Origin: Dipetalonema caudispina
Lineage: Eukaryota > Nematoda > Chromadorea > Rhabditida > Onchocercidae
Reading direction: 5' to 3'
Length of the DNA: 64,000 nucleotides
NCBI GenBank assembly: GCA_013365325.1
Contig: JABVXV010000078.1
Span: 1-64,000, forward strand
The notes under the pieces were generated by a model. The model worked only from the letters and a program-made list of their open reading frames with translations. It was not told the origin of the DNA and did no database searches. Numbering within the stretch: position 1 is the first letter of the stretch; every line of letters begins with the position of its first letter. The position numbers were made by a program, and so were the translations under genes. Shown here one piece after another: positions 13,001 through 26,084 of the stretch.

Positions 13001-13308
13001 TAATTAAGCAGTATTGCAACATTTTTACTTCCTGTCTACTTTAAATTTCTACCGTTTGAAAGAAAAACAAAACAATCAAATCACGTCATGTTACAATAAA
13101 CAAATATAATACAGTACATAAATATAAGTTCTCACATTAATGCTCATTTCAATTCCGTAAATTTATCTATGCTTCTAAAAATGATTTCAACAGTTAAAAA
13201 TTTAAATTGTTATAATTTTCGAGGAAAAAAAAAATTTAGTTTCACATGGTGGAAAACTGATTAAATTATAATCAAATGTTGCATAATGCCAGAAAAATAC
13301 AATAATTT
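10084..13308. other. Intergenic region upstream of the LOTUS/Tudor gene
   Basis: Contains the promoter of the minus-strand LOTUS/Tudor gene and the 3' flank of the flp-22-like gene. The part at 10740-11200 is less AT-rich than its surroundings and carries a repeated ATATCGATYCGGTAC motif (11107-11122 and 11165-11179). A short duplicated TTTTACCTAAAATGTTCT block lies at about 12350-12403, split by a poly-T run. No coding potential is recognised; the open frames here are Phe/Lys/Ile-rich noise. Confidence 0.45.
11107..11179. promoter_or_regulatory. Pair of ATATCGATYCGGTAC motifs
   Basis: The 15-mer ATATCGATTCGGTAC at about 11108-11122 recurs as ATATCGATCCGGTAC at about 11165-11179, 57 bp apart, in the same orientation. 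A palindrome-like CTCTCTAGAG lies between them. They sit about 1 kb upstream of the start of the minus-strand LOTUS/Tudor gene. They may be paired binding sites or a small duplication; no factor can be assigned. Confidence 0.35.
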
Positions 13309-14692
13309 TCATTGAGAATCGTAGAAATCATCATTCCGTTTTCCAAATCTCATCCATTTAGCAGTTTGAGCCCTTTTACCGAAACGCATCCATTTGGCAT
13401 TGGGTAATCTCTTCCCAAATCTCATCCATTTAGTATTGGGTGTACGTAAACTTCGGATCAAATCATACTGAAATAATTTAAATTTAGTTTTATAACTTCA
13501 ATATTTCGAAATAAGTAACAGATATTCCTAATAATATAAAATTATTCAATTCCTATTAGGATCTTCAGTAGTTATTGTCGATTTACTAGAACTATATAAA
13601 CCATTTTATAGGTATTTAAAGACTGCCCAAAACCAATTCAAATTTAGTTTTTGAATATATATATGTAAAATCTTGTGTAATCAGTAAATTCTGTGCATCA
13701 TATCAAATGATAGAGTAAATTTCAACACTTTACTATGTATCTCAATTATATCCTAACAACACTACAATTATTTTGTTTCGTATTTAATATTTAATTTGTA
13801 ATCATACCTATCATTGATAACATTGATCAGATTATTTTGCTCAATACTACTATGCAGAACAACTTTCTAATGACTTTCTCAATGATTACTTTTATCGCTA
13901 TGCTATTTTTAGGACCTCTTATCAGTAGGAAATGAATAACGGATAAATATTTACCAATTGAAGCGGAAAAATTCAATCAGTAATGGCATAATTTTATATC
14001 ATAGATAAATATTAGCTAACTATTAACTATTTACTGCTAATATTAACATCAATATGGACAAATAAAATTGTTTTTTTTTTTTTTTTTTTCAATTTTGAAC
14101 ATTTGTTTTTTCATTAAATTCATTATTTGTTAACTAATTTCATGAAATAAATAATTTTCTTAATAAGTAATCTTTTTTCTAGCAAATTAATAGGCAATGA
14201 TTGCTATCAAGTAACAAATGAATATCTCAACCTTCTAGTTTTTATGGTTGGTCCATTTAACCAATAATAATTTATTTAGAATTTAATTTACAAAGCTAAT
14301 AATTTATTAAATCGTAATTTGTTGAGAATTGGTCGCCACCATATCTATATTATCAATATATAATTTAATATAATTTTATTCAATTCCATTTGCATCAATA
14401 TATTTCATGATATAATCATAACAAAAAAGAAATTAATTAGGAACAATTTATAAGAATGAATTAATTTACTTAAAAAAAAAAAAAAAAAAATATGGGAAAA
14501 ATTAACTGTAATTGCTTAAGTATGTTAGTTATGAACGACTATTTAGCATTTAATCAAATGATTTTGATAATAAGAAGTTTAACATACATCATTATCCGAT
14601 ACAACTGACGATGGATCGATATGCATTGAAGCTATTAAAGCCATTGAAGCAGTAAACAAAACAAAAATAATTTTCGTTTGGCTAAACTTCAT
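13309..14692 (-). CDS. flp-22: FMRFamide-like neuropeptide precursor, flp-22-like
   Basis: Secreted precursor of three amidated neuropeptides acting on neuronal or muscle G-protein-coupled receptors. Two exons, 14692-14588 and 13467-13309, join in phase 0 to give 87 residues. Residues 1-22 form a signal peptide ([20 protein letters not shown]). Exon 2 holds [24 protein letters not shown] and [12 protein letters not shown] in tandem. Each ends in Gly (amide donor) and a KR cleavage site, followed by a short acidic tail and TGA. Three KWMRFG copies match C. elegans FLP-22 (SPSAKWMRFG x3). The first peptide has no dibasic site before it; cleavage would have to use a single Arg in IRSLR. The intron is 1.1 kb and has a good TTTCAG acceptor. 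Very confident of class, fairly confident of orthology. Confidence 0.93.
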
Positions 14693-17600
14693 TTCCGATT
14701 TTGTACAACACACCACTCCAACGTAGATCTTTTTGTTTTCAAGGTGGAAAATCTGTAAACAGAAAAGAATCGTGAAATTTTCAAAATTTTAAGCGAAAAT
14801 TTAATAGGAAACGTTCAAATACGTGAAAAACTGAGTAATTGTATTGGAAATTCATAATCCTTTTCAAGATTTTGAAATCTTAGCGATCATATTAATATTA
14901 TCATCTTATCAGTATTGTTTATTACTTTTATGGTAATGAAATGAAACTAACATACAAATTTGAATCGCTATCAGTTTGATTCGCCTTTGTTGGTAGCAAT
15001 GATAATAATTATGATAATAGATTATGATTGTTAATAATATTCAAGTTTCAATTAGTTTTATAGAATTTGTCTCGTTAGTAGATATAAGTGAAAGTAATAA
15101 AATTAGCCAAAAATGAAAATAAAAACGCTTTTTAAATTCAGCAATATCTGGGCGAAAGATAAATCTTTGTTTCATATTTCTCTTCTATTCCTTTTTACAA
15201 CCTTTCATATGTTCAATCATTTCCAGAATTGACAATTACTTTTCTTTTACCTCATTTCGTTTGAATAATTGAAAAAGTAATTGTGAGGAAAATTTGCTAA
15301 AATGATTTACTTAAATTTGAAAACCAGTAAAAATAAATCTCTATTGATAGAAATTGAAATTGTAATCTACAAAATAATTAGCTTAAAGGAAATGCTGTGT
15401 TTGTCTAAAAGAAGATATAAATAAATTACGAAAAATTAAACTATATTGGTAATATTTAATTTCTTGCAATAAAAAAAGAAACTAAACGAAAAGTATTTAG
15501 TTTAGTTTTAATCAGTTAGCAGAATTGAAAGTAATAAACCATTACAAAAAACAAATATTTGGATGAAATAAATTCTAATTTTTACATCATTTTCGAAAAA
15601 ATATTGTATTGCATTTCGATCAGTACTCTATTCGTATCATATCATAATCAGTTGAATATTATATCTTACAACTCGAATCATAAGTCTTATCAATTCTGCT
15701 AACTTTGCTGAATTTATAGTAGCAATAAATTTGCTGGTAGCGATAAAAATTTGCTGAATTAGATGAAATGTGAAAAGTACAACTGAATAAAAACAGAAAT
15801 AATTTTTAAATAATATATTTTCCTATAAAATGAAAAGAGTTAAAAGTTGAACTCAAATATTTTCATCCAAATGCATTTTATTTTTTACATCAAATATTTC
15901 TATTTAAACTTAAATGCTCTCAATATCTCAGTATCACAATGATTCGTTATGATAATTGTAACAAAAAATTATTTACTCTTGAACAATTGATGCTTAATCG
16001 TCTATGAACTATTGCAATGTAATGGTTTTGAAATTATTATAGAATCAAAAAAAAAAAAAAAAAAAAAAGAGACCTATCTAAATTAGCTAATCTTTTACTA
16101 AATGTATGCATAGCTTTCATTTAATTTATCATTTAAAATTAGTTTCTAACAAACTATAAATGCAACGATTTGCTAAATTACTGCAAGCATAGTTTGTAAA
16201 AAGCTTAGTAAATGAGAAAATTACAATTCAAATTAAACATACATATTCAAAATAATGTATTCTTAATTATGCTATCAAAATGTTGGAAAATAATTATACT
16301 TCGAACTATTTATTCTATCATATGGTAATTTTTTCCAACAAAGATCATACAGGTATGCAAATAAATGAAAAATATCACTAAATCATATTTTATTTGTTGT
16401 ATATTTAATTCAAAAAAAAAAAAAAAATAAGGAGAAGGAAAAAAAAGAAAAAATGAAAATCGTAATTAACTTTATAATTATAATCTCGAATAAAACCTAT
16501 CATCATTTGAATGATCGGCAGAAGTTGAAAGCTACTGCTAGAATTTTCATCACGAGTTTAGATCTAGAATTTGCAAGGTAATTTCTTCAACACACAAGCA
16601 AAACATAAGTAATTTAAACAACAAGAGAACGAATTAAAAAATTGAGATCATAATTTTCATTATTTTTTGTTTTCCATTTCTTTTCACTGATATTTGTTTT
16701 TCCTTCTTCATCTTCTTTACTTTTTAAATTAAAATTGTAGGTTGACTATTAGCTAAAAATTGAAAAAAAATTTTGAATTTTAAATTCTAATTTAAAAAAA
16801 AAAAAAAAAAAATGATATTCAAGCAATAAATACAATCAAATCGTGCATACATTCGTTGCTTTTCAATATTTAACATTATACTACTGATAAAAGAGATAAA
16901 ATAGAATAAATGAGGAATGCATGGATAACAATTCTTTAACAGTTCATTTTCAGATTTCTTCATTATCGTTCAAAATTATCACAAATAATTTATTCTTTCT
17001 TCAGCAATTATTTTCAGTAAATGAATTGAGTGAAATATATGAAACAATGTATAGCAGCAAATATAAAGTAATGAATTAATGTAAAAAAAAAAAAAAAAAA
17101 AAAAAAAGTGAACCAAAAAGAAAAAAAATTAAATCTCAATAGAGGAATGCAATTAATCAAATTTCAATAGGAGAAATGATACGAGTAATTTAATTTCGAT
17201 TAAAAAAATAATAGCATTAATAAAATTTTAATAGAAAAGAATAGCAGCTATATTAGTATGAATTTATTATCAATTTCATTTCAAAAAAAAAAAAAAAATC
17301 AGTTAATAAACTATTCCAGTAAGACGGAAATGGCTTATTTGTTGTATATATATATTTGTATATAAGATTTCTATTCATTAAATTGCTAAACTTTTTGATT
17401 AGATTTCTATTTTGATTAAATATTTGAATCCTTGAATATTGAAATATTGTTTGTGAGAAGTATTCATAAATAATTTCAATACATAAATGCTTTATGGTAT
17501 TGTAAACAAAGAATTGGAATGAGAAAAAATTTAATCAATTTCTTTTTTTTTTTTTTTTCTTTGCTCTCTTTCTTTTTTACATTAAAAATGAAAATATTAC

Positions 17601-19169
17601 AATATTATCGTATCATTTAAAAATGCATCATTTCAGGAAAGAAAAAAAATAATTAAGCTTATTTCATAAGATGAGCATTCGAATTTATTAACAATATCAA
17701 ATATTGAATATCGATTATTAACTATCGAATAGGATAAAATGTGTTAAGCAGTCAAATATGTTACTAAATGTTTCAAACATTCATTAAATTATGCTATAAT
17801 CAAAAATATTACTTAAGCAAAACGTTATGAAAAATGGATCATCATAGGAAATCAATTACAAACTGATCACAAACAGAATGAAAGCAGCCTTAGAGGACTT
17901 AATTATTTCACACAGTAAATTTTTGAGAGAAGAAAGGTAAAAAAAAAAAAAAAAGAAAACTATTCAAATCTTTTCCTTCCTTTCGATCTCTACTTTAACA
18001 TCATTTAAAAAATTTAATTCTACAAAATTAGCTAATTGAAGAATGGAATTCTTCTTAGTTTAAACTAAAATATCATGCAGTTCCAATTATTAGTAAAACG
18101 GTTAAAAGGAAATGAAATCGTACTTAAAAAACATTTCATTTAAATAATCATTTAAAGTTTGAATTCGAATAACCCCTCCTATGTTGAGCTCCGCCTACTA
18201 ACTTTTGGTTTCAATTATCAACAGATACAAATGTTTAAATTTTTAATATTTCTCAGACGAATGGAAACAATTAGATTTAAAATTCCTGTTTTTTAAAGCG
18301 ATCATTTAAAAAAAAGGAAAAAAAAAAACTTGCATAAAATTAAATTTTAGCGTTTCTTCTCTCTTTCCCCCTTCCAAAAAATAAAAAGAGAAAAAAAAAA
18401 AATGAAAAAGCAAAAAATCAAAAATTTCCGACGATAAATATTTCATGAAGTGTAATCATAATCACTGTGGTCGTAAAAAATTGTGTGAAAATTGAAAAAA
18501 AAAAAAAAAAAAAATTCAATAGAATAAAACAATAAGAATGTGTAAAGTTTCATTTATCCATTCTACATTGATGTATCTTCATCATATAAAACATAATTCA
18601 AATAATTCAAAAGACATCCTTTTTTTTTTTCATAAATTTAATGAATCTGAATTTTTTGTTTTTTGTTTTTTTCAGCTAATTGATCTTAGAGTAAATCTAA
18701 TAAATTTAGGTAAACCTCTACAAAAAAAGTTTATGAGTAGTTCTATTTACATGGGTTGATTGAATTTGCATTTCATTTGTTTACCTTTTTTTCTCAATAA
18801 ATTGCAATATTTTCTTGGCTCATTTTCATCTAACATTAAATATTCTCATTCTCCTTTCTTCCATTTTCCCCTTTTCTTTCATATCATATCATTATCTAAC
18901 ACTCTTATCACTTTTATAATATGATAGATAATTTAAGTCGAATTCTTCCATAAAATTTAAAATAATTACGGTAAATTTCAATTAAAAGAATTCAATATAT
19001 TATAATTTGAAACAAAATAACATCAATTATTAACTGATACAAAATGATTAATTTTTTTTTTTCAACGATAATTTCTATTGTTCAATCATTCATTCTGATG
19101 CAAAAAAAAAAAAAAAATAATCAAATTTCCAATTAGCAAAATTCTTTCAAGTCTAATTACATTCGACAT

Positions 19170-19335
19170 TCATTAAACATTAATCAACGAACAGAAAATG
19201 ATCATATCGCTTACTAATTAGACATTAATTAATGATAAGAAAATGGTATATCTCGTACCAATTAAACATTAATCAATAAATAGATAGTGTTCAGACCTCA
19301 TACTACTAAAATATTAATCAATGAATGGAAAGTAA
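19170..19335. repeat. Degenerate tandem repeat, about 45-50 bp unit
   Basis: Three to four imperfect units share the core ACATTAATCAAYGAACAGAAA or close variants, beginning near 19175, 19222, 19266 and 19310. Each core is followed by a stretch resembling ATCGCTTACTAATTA or CTCGTACCAATTA. The array is too diverged for replication slippage to be recent. Confidence 0.5.
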
Positions 19336-20483
19336 TTGTAAATAATTACGACAAATTACAGCTAAAAGTAATTTATAAAATTTTCAGCGCAAAAAATCTA
19401 GCTAATTAGATCAATAGTAATTTGAACTAAATAAAATTCAAATTTTAAAATTTTCTCTTCATGCCTCATTACTATCCTATTTTTAGCACTATTATACCAT
19501 AATCAACTGATCAGATTAAATTCTTAAAATTAAATATTGGCATAGAAATTTAACGAATAAACTCCGCCTAGTGAATGTTGTCTGATGTCAATTTCAAAAA
19601 GGAAATATTCATCTTTAAAAATTTTGGATCAACGGATAAACGAATGATTATGCATTGCATGTATAAATGCGCTAAAATTTTTACCCTTACATCTTTGAGC
19701 TTTTGACATTTAAATGAAAAACTCTTATCAATCATTTTTATTTCCTTTTCACCAAAATCATTCATTTTCGTAAAATTGAAAATAAGATTAAAGGGAAAGA
19801 GAAGAAGAAGAAGGAGAAGAAAAAAAAAAAAAAAAAAAGATTATACAAATGACTGTGATGGGAATGCTGTCAAATTGTCATGCTCTTAAAATTAATTAAA
19901 ATTTGAAATTTCCTTTCTCTATCATAGAAATAAGTTTGTATGAAACGTATTGTATTAATAAGGGGGAAGTGAAATAGAGGGAAATGGGAAATGAGAGAGG
20001 GAAATGAAGAGGGAAATAGAGAGAGGGAAATGAATTTGAAAGGAAGTTTGCAAACATTTTGCAAATGTCCTTATTTTAACTTCCAGATAATTACGATCTA
20101 AATTATATAATGTTAAACATGAAATCAATTATAATTTGTTGCAGATAATTTATTTAAAAATTGCAATACGAAATTTTTTTTTTCCAATGTGGCTAAAAAA
20201 AAAAAAAAAACGGTAAAAACCAAAGTTTTCATTCAAGAATGAACGAATTCCAATATTTAATTAAAAGAAATATTTGAATTTAGGGAAATGTTATTAAAAT
20301 TAAACTATAGGATGTATCAAGATGGTTATAATGTTATTCCATATTTTCCACATCATAGCAATTTTTGACATTAAAATTGACCTCTTCTTCTTTAAGACAA
20401 AAATTCATTCTTTCGTAAATTAAAATGATGCAATCACGAAATGACCACCAAACTATTCATCATTATTGGTAAATAATAATTCT

Positions 20484-20631
20484 TCTTTTCTAGTTTTTCT
20501 GGCATGAATAATGAATATTACAACTAAGTGTATCGCTTAGAGAATTGAGTTTAGGACTGGAAAGATCAACGTAATTTAACATTCAAATTTTGATAAAAAT
20601 TAGATTACGAATATTAAATTAGTTTGATAAC
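20484..20631. repeat. Diverged direct repeat, copy 1
   Basis: About 148 bp that recurs in the same orientation at 21021-21165. Both copies begin with TCTTTTCTAGTTTTTCTGGC. They share TTTAGRACTGGAAAGATCAA and end with ATATTAAATTAGTTTGAYAAC. By eye the copies agree at roughly four positions in five, with small indels. Neither copy is open for translation. Confidence 0.75.
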
Positions 20632-21020
20632 ATTAAGGTGCTATGCATATGAAATAAGAAATTTAGCTATTTTTAAAATACATTTGTCATATATTTTAAG
20701 CCGTATCAGCTGTATATTTTTTTAGAGAAAACAATTTGTTGCTTAGGAAATATTTTGATGATAATTATTTCCTCAAAAGAAAAAAAAAAAAAATGAATAG
20801 TTAAATTGAAAAGTTGAAAGTGTATAAAATTAACATGTTAAAGGATGTAATTATCACATTGTAAATGTTATTCAATTTGATTAAATTTTAAATTTTATTC
20901 ATAACTTCTCTTTTACAAGATTTATAATCCTCAAATAGTACAAACGCCCTAATTATCTCATTAATTTTATTGAAAATTATTGAAATTAATACGGAGATAA
21001 GTGTCAATTTATAATGTTAA

Positions 21021-21165
21021 TCTTTTCTAGTTTTTCTGGCATGAAAAATGAATGATACCACTAAATATATTGCTTGAAGAATTGAATTTAGAACTGGAAA
21101 GATCAATGCAAAATACTCAAAATTTGATAAAAATTAGATTATGAATATTAAATTAGTTTGACAAC
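21021..21165. repeat. Diverged direct repeat, copy 2
   Basis: Second copy of the 20484-20631 block, starting 537 bp downstream. The start and end points are sharp in both copies, suggesting either a segmental duplication or two copies of a short interspersed element. No terminal inverted repeats or target-site duplications are obvious. Confidence 0.75.
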
Positions 21166-21449
21166 GCATCCAAATTCAACATGTTTTTTTGTAAATGCAT
21201 AAAAATTTGTTGTAAAACAAAATTAAAATTTTTTCATCTGTCATTTTCTGCAAGTGAAAAAATTTGTATTTATTAAAAACTTTTCTAATATGCCACTTGT
21301 GACAATTGTCAATATTTTAAAAACTTTGTGCTTAGCTTTATTTGCTATAAGTTTCCTTTTTCTCTTCTTTTTCTTTCAGTTATTACTTTTTCCCTTAATT
21401 TAAATTACGGGGAATTGGAAAAGAGAAATTAAAAAGTTTTGCAATCTGA

Positions 21450-21657
<208 letters not shown>

Positions 21658-24514
21658 TCAATTGCTCAATTTTAATTCGGAAATTTTTTGTTAGCATAGT
21701 GCTTGGAAAAGTTACTTTCATTTGAAATAAGAAGAGAAAATATCAATTTAATGAAAGCATTAAACTTAACAAAAATGTCAAATATTCCAGCAAAAAATTT
21801 AAAAACAAAGCAAAAATTTTTGAAGAATAGAAAAAGAATCTTTTCAAAAATGCAATTTTCAAATTTTTTAAACAAATTCTACTTTGTTTTGAAGTAATAC
21901 TAAGTGAAATGAATGATGCTGATGTTGTCGGTGAATAGAAATAAGAAATTAAAATGGGGAAAAAAAAAAAAAGAAAAATTGTTCGTTCATTAACGAGAGG
22001 GATTTATAAAAGGTAGTCTTTAATATACTAATTATAAAAGATGCATTTACGAAATTATTGTTTTGAAAGTTAGCAATTGAAAAAAAAAAAAATAAGATTC
22101 AATCATTTAAATCACTTTTTTCCTTCTATTTAGAGCAGTTGTAAAATTTTAAAAATTCACCCAAAAATTTCTCAAAAAAAATTTTTGCTTTCTTTTAAAG
22201 ACTGTTATCTTGAACCTAGATTTTGCTTCGTATATACTCAAACATTCAATCAATAAAGGCATAAAATAAGTAATAAATGGTAATTTCCAGAATGATTTTA
22301 AAAATAACTGTACTGAGAGTTTTTTAAAATTTATCATTCCAGAATTTTCAAACATTCTTCTTATACCAAAAATTAATTTATCAAAACTTTCATAACCATA
22401 AACACTTAAAAATCCTTAAAATACACAATTTCGTTTAGACATTATACATTTATAATTTATTATTATTACCCGTATTGCTATGTATATTTTGGCAAAAATT
22501 TCTGACCTAATTTTTTAAAATTATTTATTGAATTTCACAATGATATAAATGAAAAGAAAATGGTGTAAAATTAGCCAATGAAATTTTATGCATTCTCTAA
22601 ATGAATAAAAGTTTCGTTTTTTTTTCTTCTTTTTTTTTTTTTTTTTATAAATTAATGACTTATCATAATGATGAAGATAAGCAAATCATTATCACTATTA
22701 AATGAATAAAAATGAACAAAATGAGGAATAATATAAGATATTAAAAGAAAAAAAAAAAAACTTTTTTCTTGTTTAAAACTTTTTTTCCATAGTGGAGTAA
22801 AAGGAAAAAAAAAAAACAGAAAAATATGATCAAAGTGGTTACAAATTGAATTAATTAAAATACTATCGACAAAGAAGGACATTTCTGTTATTTTTTAATA
22901 CGAATATTAATTACTACAATAAATGTTAATGATTTTAATAATTTCATTTGTATTTTTTAGAAGAACTGATTTTCCAGTAATTTTTTTTAATTGAGAATAA
23001 AAAAGGGGAAAAAGTAGTGTCGAACGAATTTTGCTAACATTTCAATTTATTCACCGAAATTTTTTGATTTGATAATGCATTACTCTTATACAGTCTGATA
23101 TCATGTAAACTTTTTTTTTTTTTTTTTTTGTTCTTTTAAATTACATTTTATTTCCACTGAATGTCATTAGAATTTGCTTAGAAAACATGATGAAATCATT
23201 TCTAGACAATTTATGCATATCGTAAACATTTCAATTTCAAAATGGACACTAACATTTTAAAAAGACTATAAAGCGTTGTTTTTTTTTTTGTTTGAATAAT
23301 ATTGGACAACAATATGGATCTATCTAATTCATTTTAGAGTTTAGGCTATTAAAAAAAATTTTTTTTGGCAAACATTTTATATTCTAATTTTGTATTGCAT
23401 TTGTAATAAATTTTTCTTAATGTTATAACAAAAAAAATTTTGAAAATTTTATAAAATATTCATAGGAATTGTATTATATGATTTGTGGCATTGTAGAGAG
23501 GAAATTTAGAGGATATCGTTGGATTATGAAATTGAAAGATAAATTTGATTTAGTCAACAAATAAAATTTATTTTTTATCTTTCATATTTTTCGAGTTAAT
23601 TCATAATTAGTATAAAGTCGTTCATTATGAAATGATTATATCTTTTTTACTTCAAAATTTCTATTAATTATTTATAGTACTCATCAAGAGAGGGTATTTA
23701 AGGAAATTTACTCATAGCTGTTTATGTGTTGACTAATCCAAACAATAAATGATGTTATTGCAATAAGGCTATGGTAAATTCCTTTTCTAAAATTAGTTGA
23801 ATTTTAACGAATGCATGAAAATTTTCCTTGCCGTGCCATTTTCGAATTGCTATGAATTATTCTGAAGAGAAAAGAAAAAAAAAAAAAAAAAGTTTTAAAA
23901 AGAAAATATTCGCAGTAATATATTTAAAAAGTAAAGATTATAATGTAATTTTTTTTTTTTCTTTTTTTCCAATATAACTAAGAAAATAGGAAAAATTGAT
24001 GCTTCCATTTACGAATGAATAATCCATTTTGAAGTTAAGAAAATTTTATTAAATTATTTACAATTAGCGAAAAAAAAAAATATATCTATACATAATATTG
24101 GATTCATTAATGCATCCTAAAAGTAAAATATTATTAAAAGCATTTAAAATAAATAATTACAGCAAATTACATCAGAAGGATGAAAAAAAAAAAAAAAAAA
24201 AAAGATTGAAATTTTTAATGATTAATTATTTCTCTTTATAAATGACAATAATGAGTGATCAAAATGTTGATATATTACTTAACATTTCAGTATGTAACCT
24301 TCCAAATGTTTCGCTTTAAAAATTGCTAATTAACAAATACTTATTTATTCAAACCAGTCCGGTTAAATGATGTGATGAATGTCTTATGAGTGATACAATC
24401 ATATATCCGGATAGGATATCGCATTGATTTTTGGGAAAACACGAATTGTCAAGCTTATTTAACTGAGATATTTCTAAACAATTTCACATTGAAATTGCTT
24501 TAATTAATGTTATC

Positions 24515-24551
<37 letters not shown>

Positions 24552-26078
24552 TATAATAGAATTGTTCCAGTTTATTTCATCCTGGAAAATTATCATCACT
24601 TCTATCGTCCTAATTAATTCAACTATCTGGTAAGCCATTAATGGTTGCAATTTCTTTTAAATGCAAAATAAAAAGAAAAAAAAAAAAAATTGCTGCTATA
24701 ACAATGCTTTAATCATAAACATTTATTGCGGAAAATAATGACAAAAAAGTGTCGTAGCAAGAGAAAAAAAATGCAGAAAATTTAACATTTCACTCAAAAC
24801 AAAAGAAAAAATCTTCGAATTTCAACAGCTCTAATTTCTTAGCTATCATTAGTGTAAGCTGTCAAAAAATTATGCTAAGAAAAAAAAAATAATTTTAGAT
24901 AATAAAATATTCTTTTCTTTTGTTTTCTCTTTTTTTATATATTTCTACTATCCTCAGCGAAACATTTATTTTAATCTTATATAATTTCAAATGATACTTA
25001 TACCTATACTTTGACAATATGAATCACTGACTGATCCTGCTATATTTTTTCAACCATATATTTGTCATTTTTGCCGAGAATTTGCTTCATCTTGTTAATT
25101 TCGAATAAAATTTCTAGTTTGAAGAGGAAAAAAAAAATCGAATTTCTCTTGCATTACAATATACAAATTTCATTTATGCCATCATATCCATGATATTATG
25201 AACTAATGCTAGTAGGATTCTCATAATCAATTTCCATAATGCTTCGAAACTTATTCATTTCCATATAACAAACATTGACACCACCGGTTCATTATCTATA
25301 ACATATCTTCCCGTGCAGTGTCAACCTTTTTACACCATTTCAGAAAATTACTCTATCATACTTGTGTTCAAGCTAAAAAAAAACAGTACGGTCATTAATT
25401 TAGACAAAATTATTCTCTCAAAACTAACACAGCAAATAATGATGATACTGTAATTTTGGAACGATAGATCAAAATGAGCAGCTTCTAAATAGCTTAATTC
25501 ACATCTGGTAACATTGACAGCATCCTATTAAATTCGTGATTATGATAAAATCTTTTTTCACTTTGAATGAACACATAGAAAATGATCGAATTTTTATTAA
25601 TTCAAAAGCATTCTATACAATAAAGCGCTACGAAAATGAAGAACTGAAATAGAATAAAGTCCAAAGCAAAAATAAAAATTATAAATCACCGCATTGAATA
25701 GTAAGAACTTCTGCTATTAAAACATATATACATGTACATATAACAGATGACTATCGAGATTAAATGGATATCTTATTTTTAAAAGTGAAACTACCCAAGT
25801 ATAGTGGAACATTTAGAATAGCAAAAATATGGTGAGTGGGACGAATAATATGACCTGATATCAGAATATTGAATTAAAATGAACTACGTTTAAAATACAA
25901 ATACATCGCTAATTTAATACTCCAAAATTAAGCACTGTGAGAGCTAACGTTTCATAATTAATAATCTAAGCTAAACAAATTCATAACCTTTCTGGCATAA
26001 CATAGCTCTAGCGCAAGTGCATTCTAATCAGCCATATTATATAAGTGGATTTAAGTCTTCCGTATACTTAATGAAGGT

Positions 26079-26084
26079 TTTATT
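26079..26084 (-). terminator. AATAAA overlapping the hydrolase stop codon
   Basis: On the minus strand the last codons read GAATAAAACC, so a perfect poly(A) hexamer overlaps the TAA stop of the ABHD gene. If used, the 3' untranslated region would be only about 15-20 nt. Other less perfect signals may lie further downstream. Confidence 0.35.
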
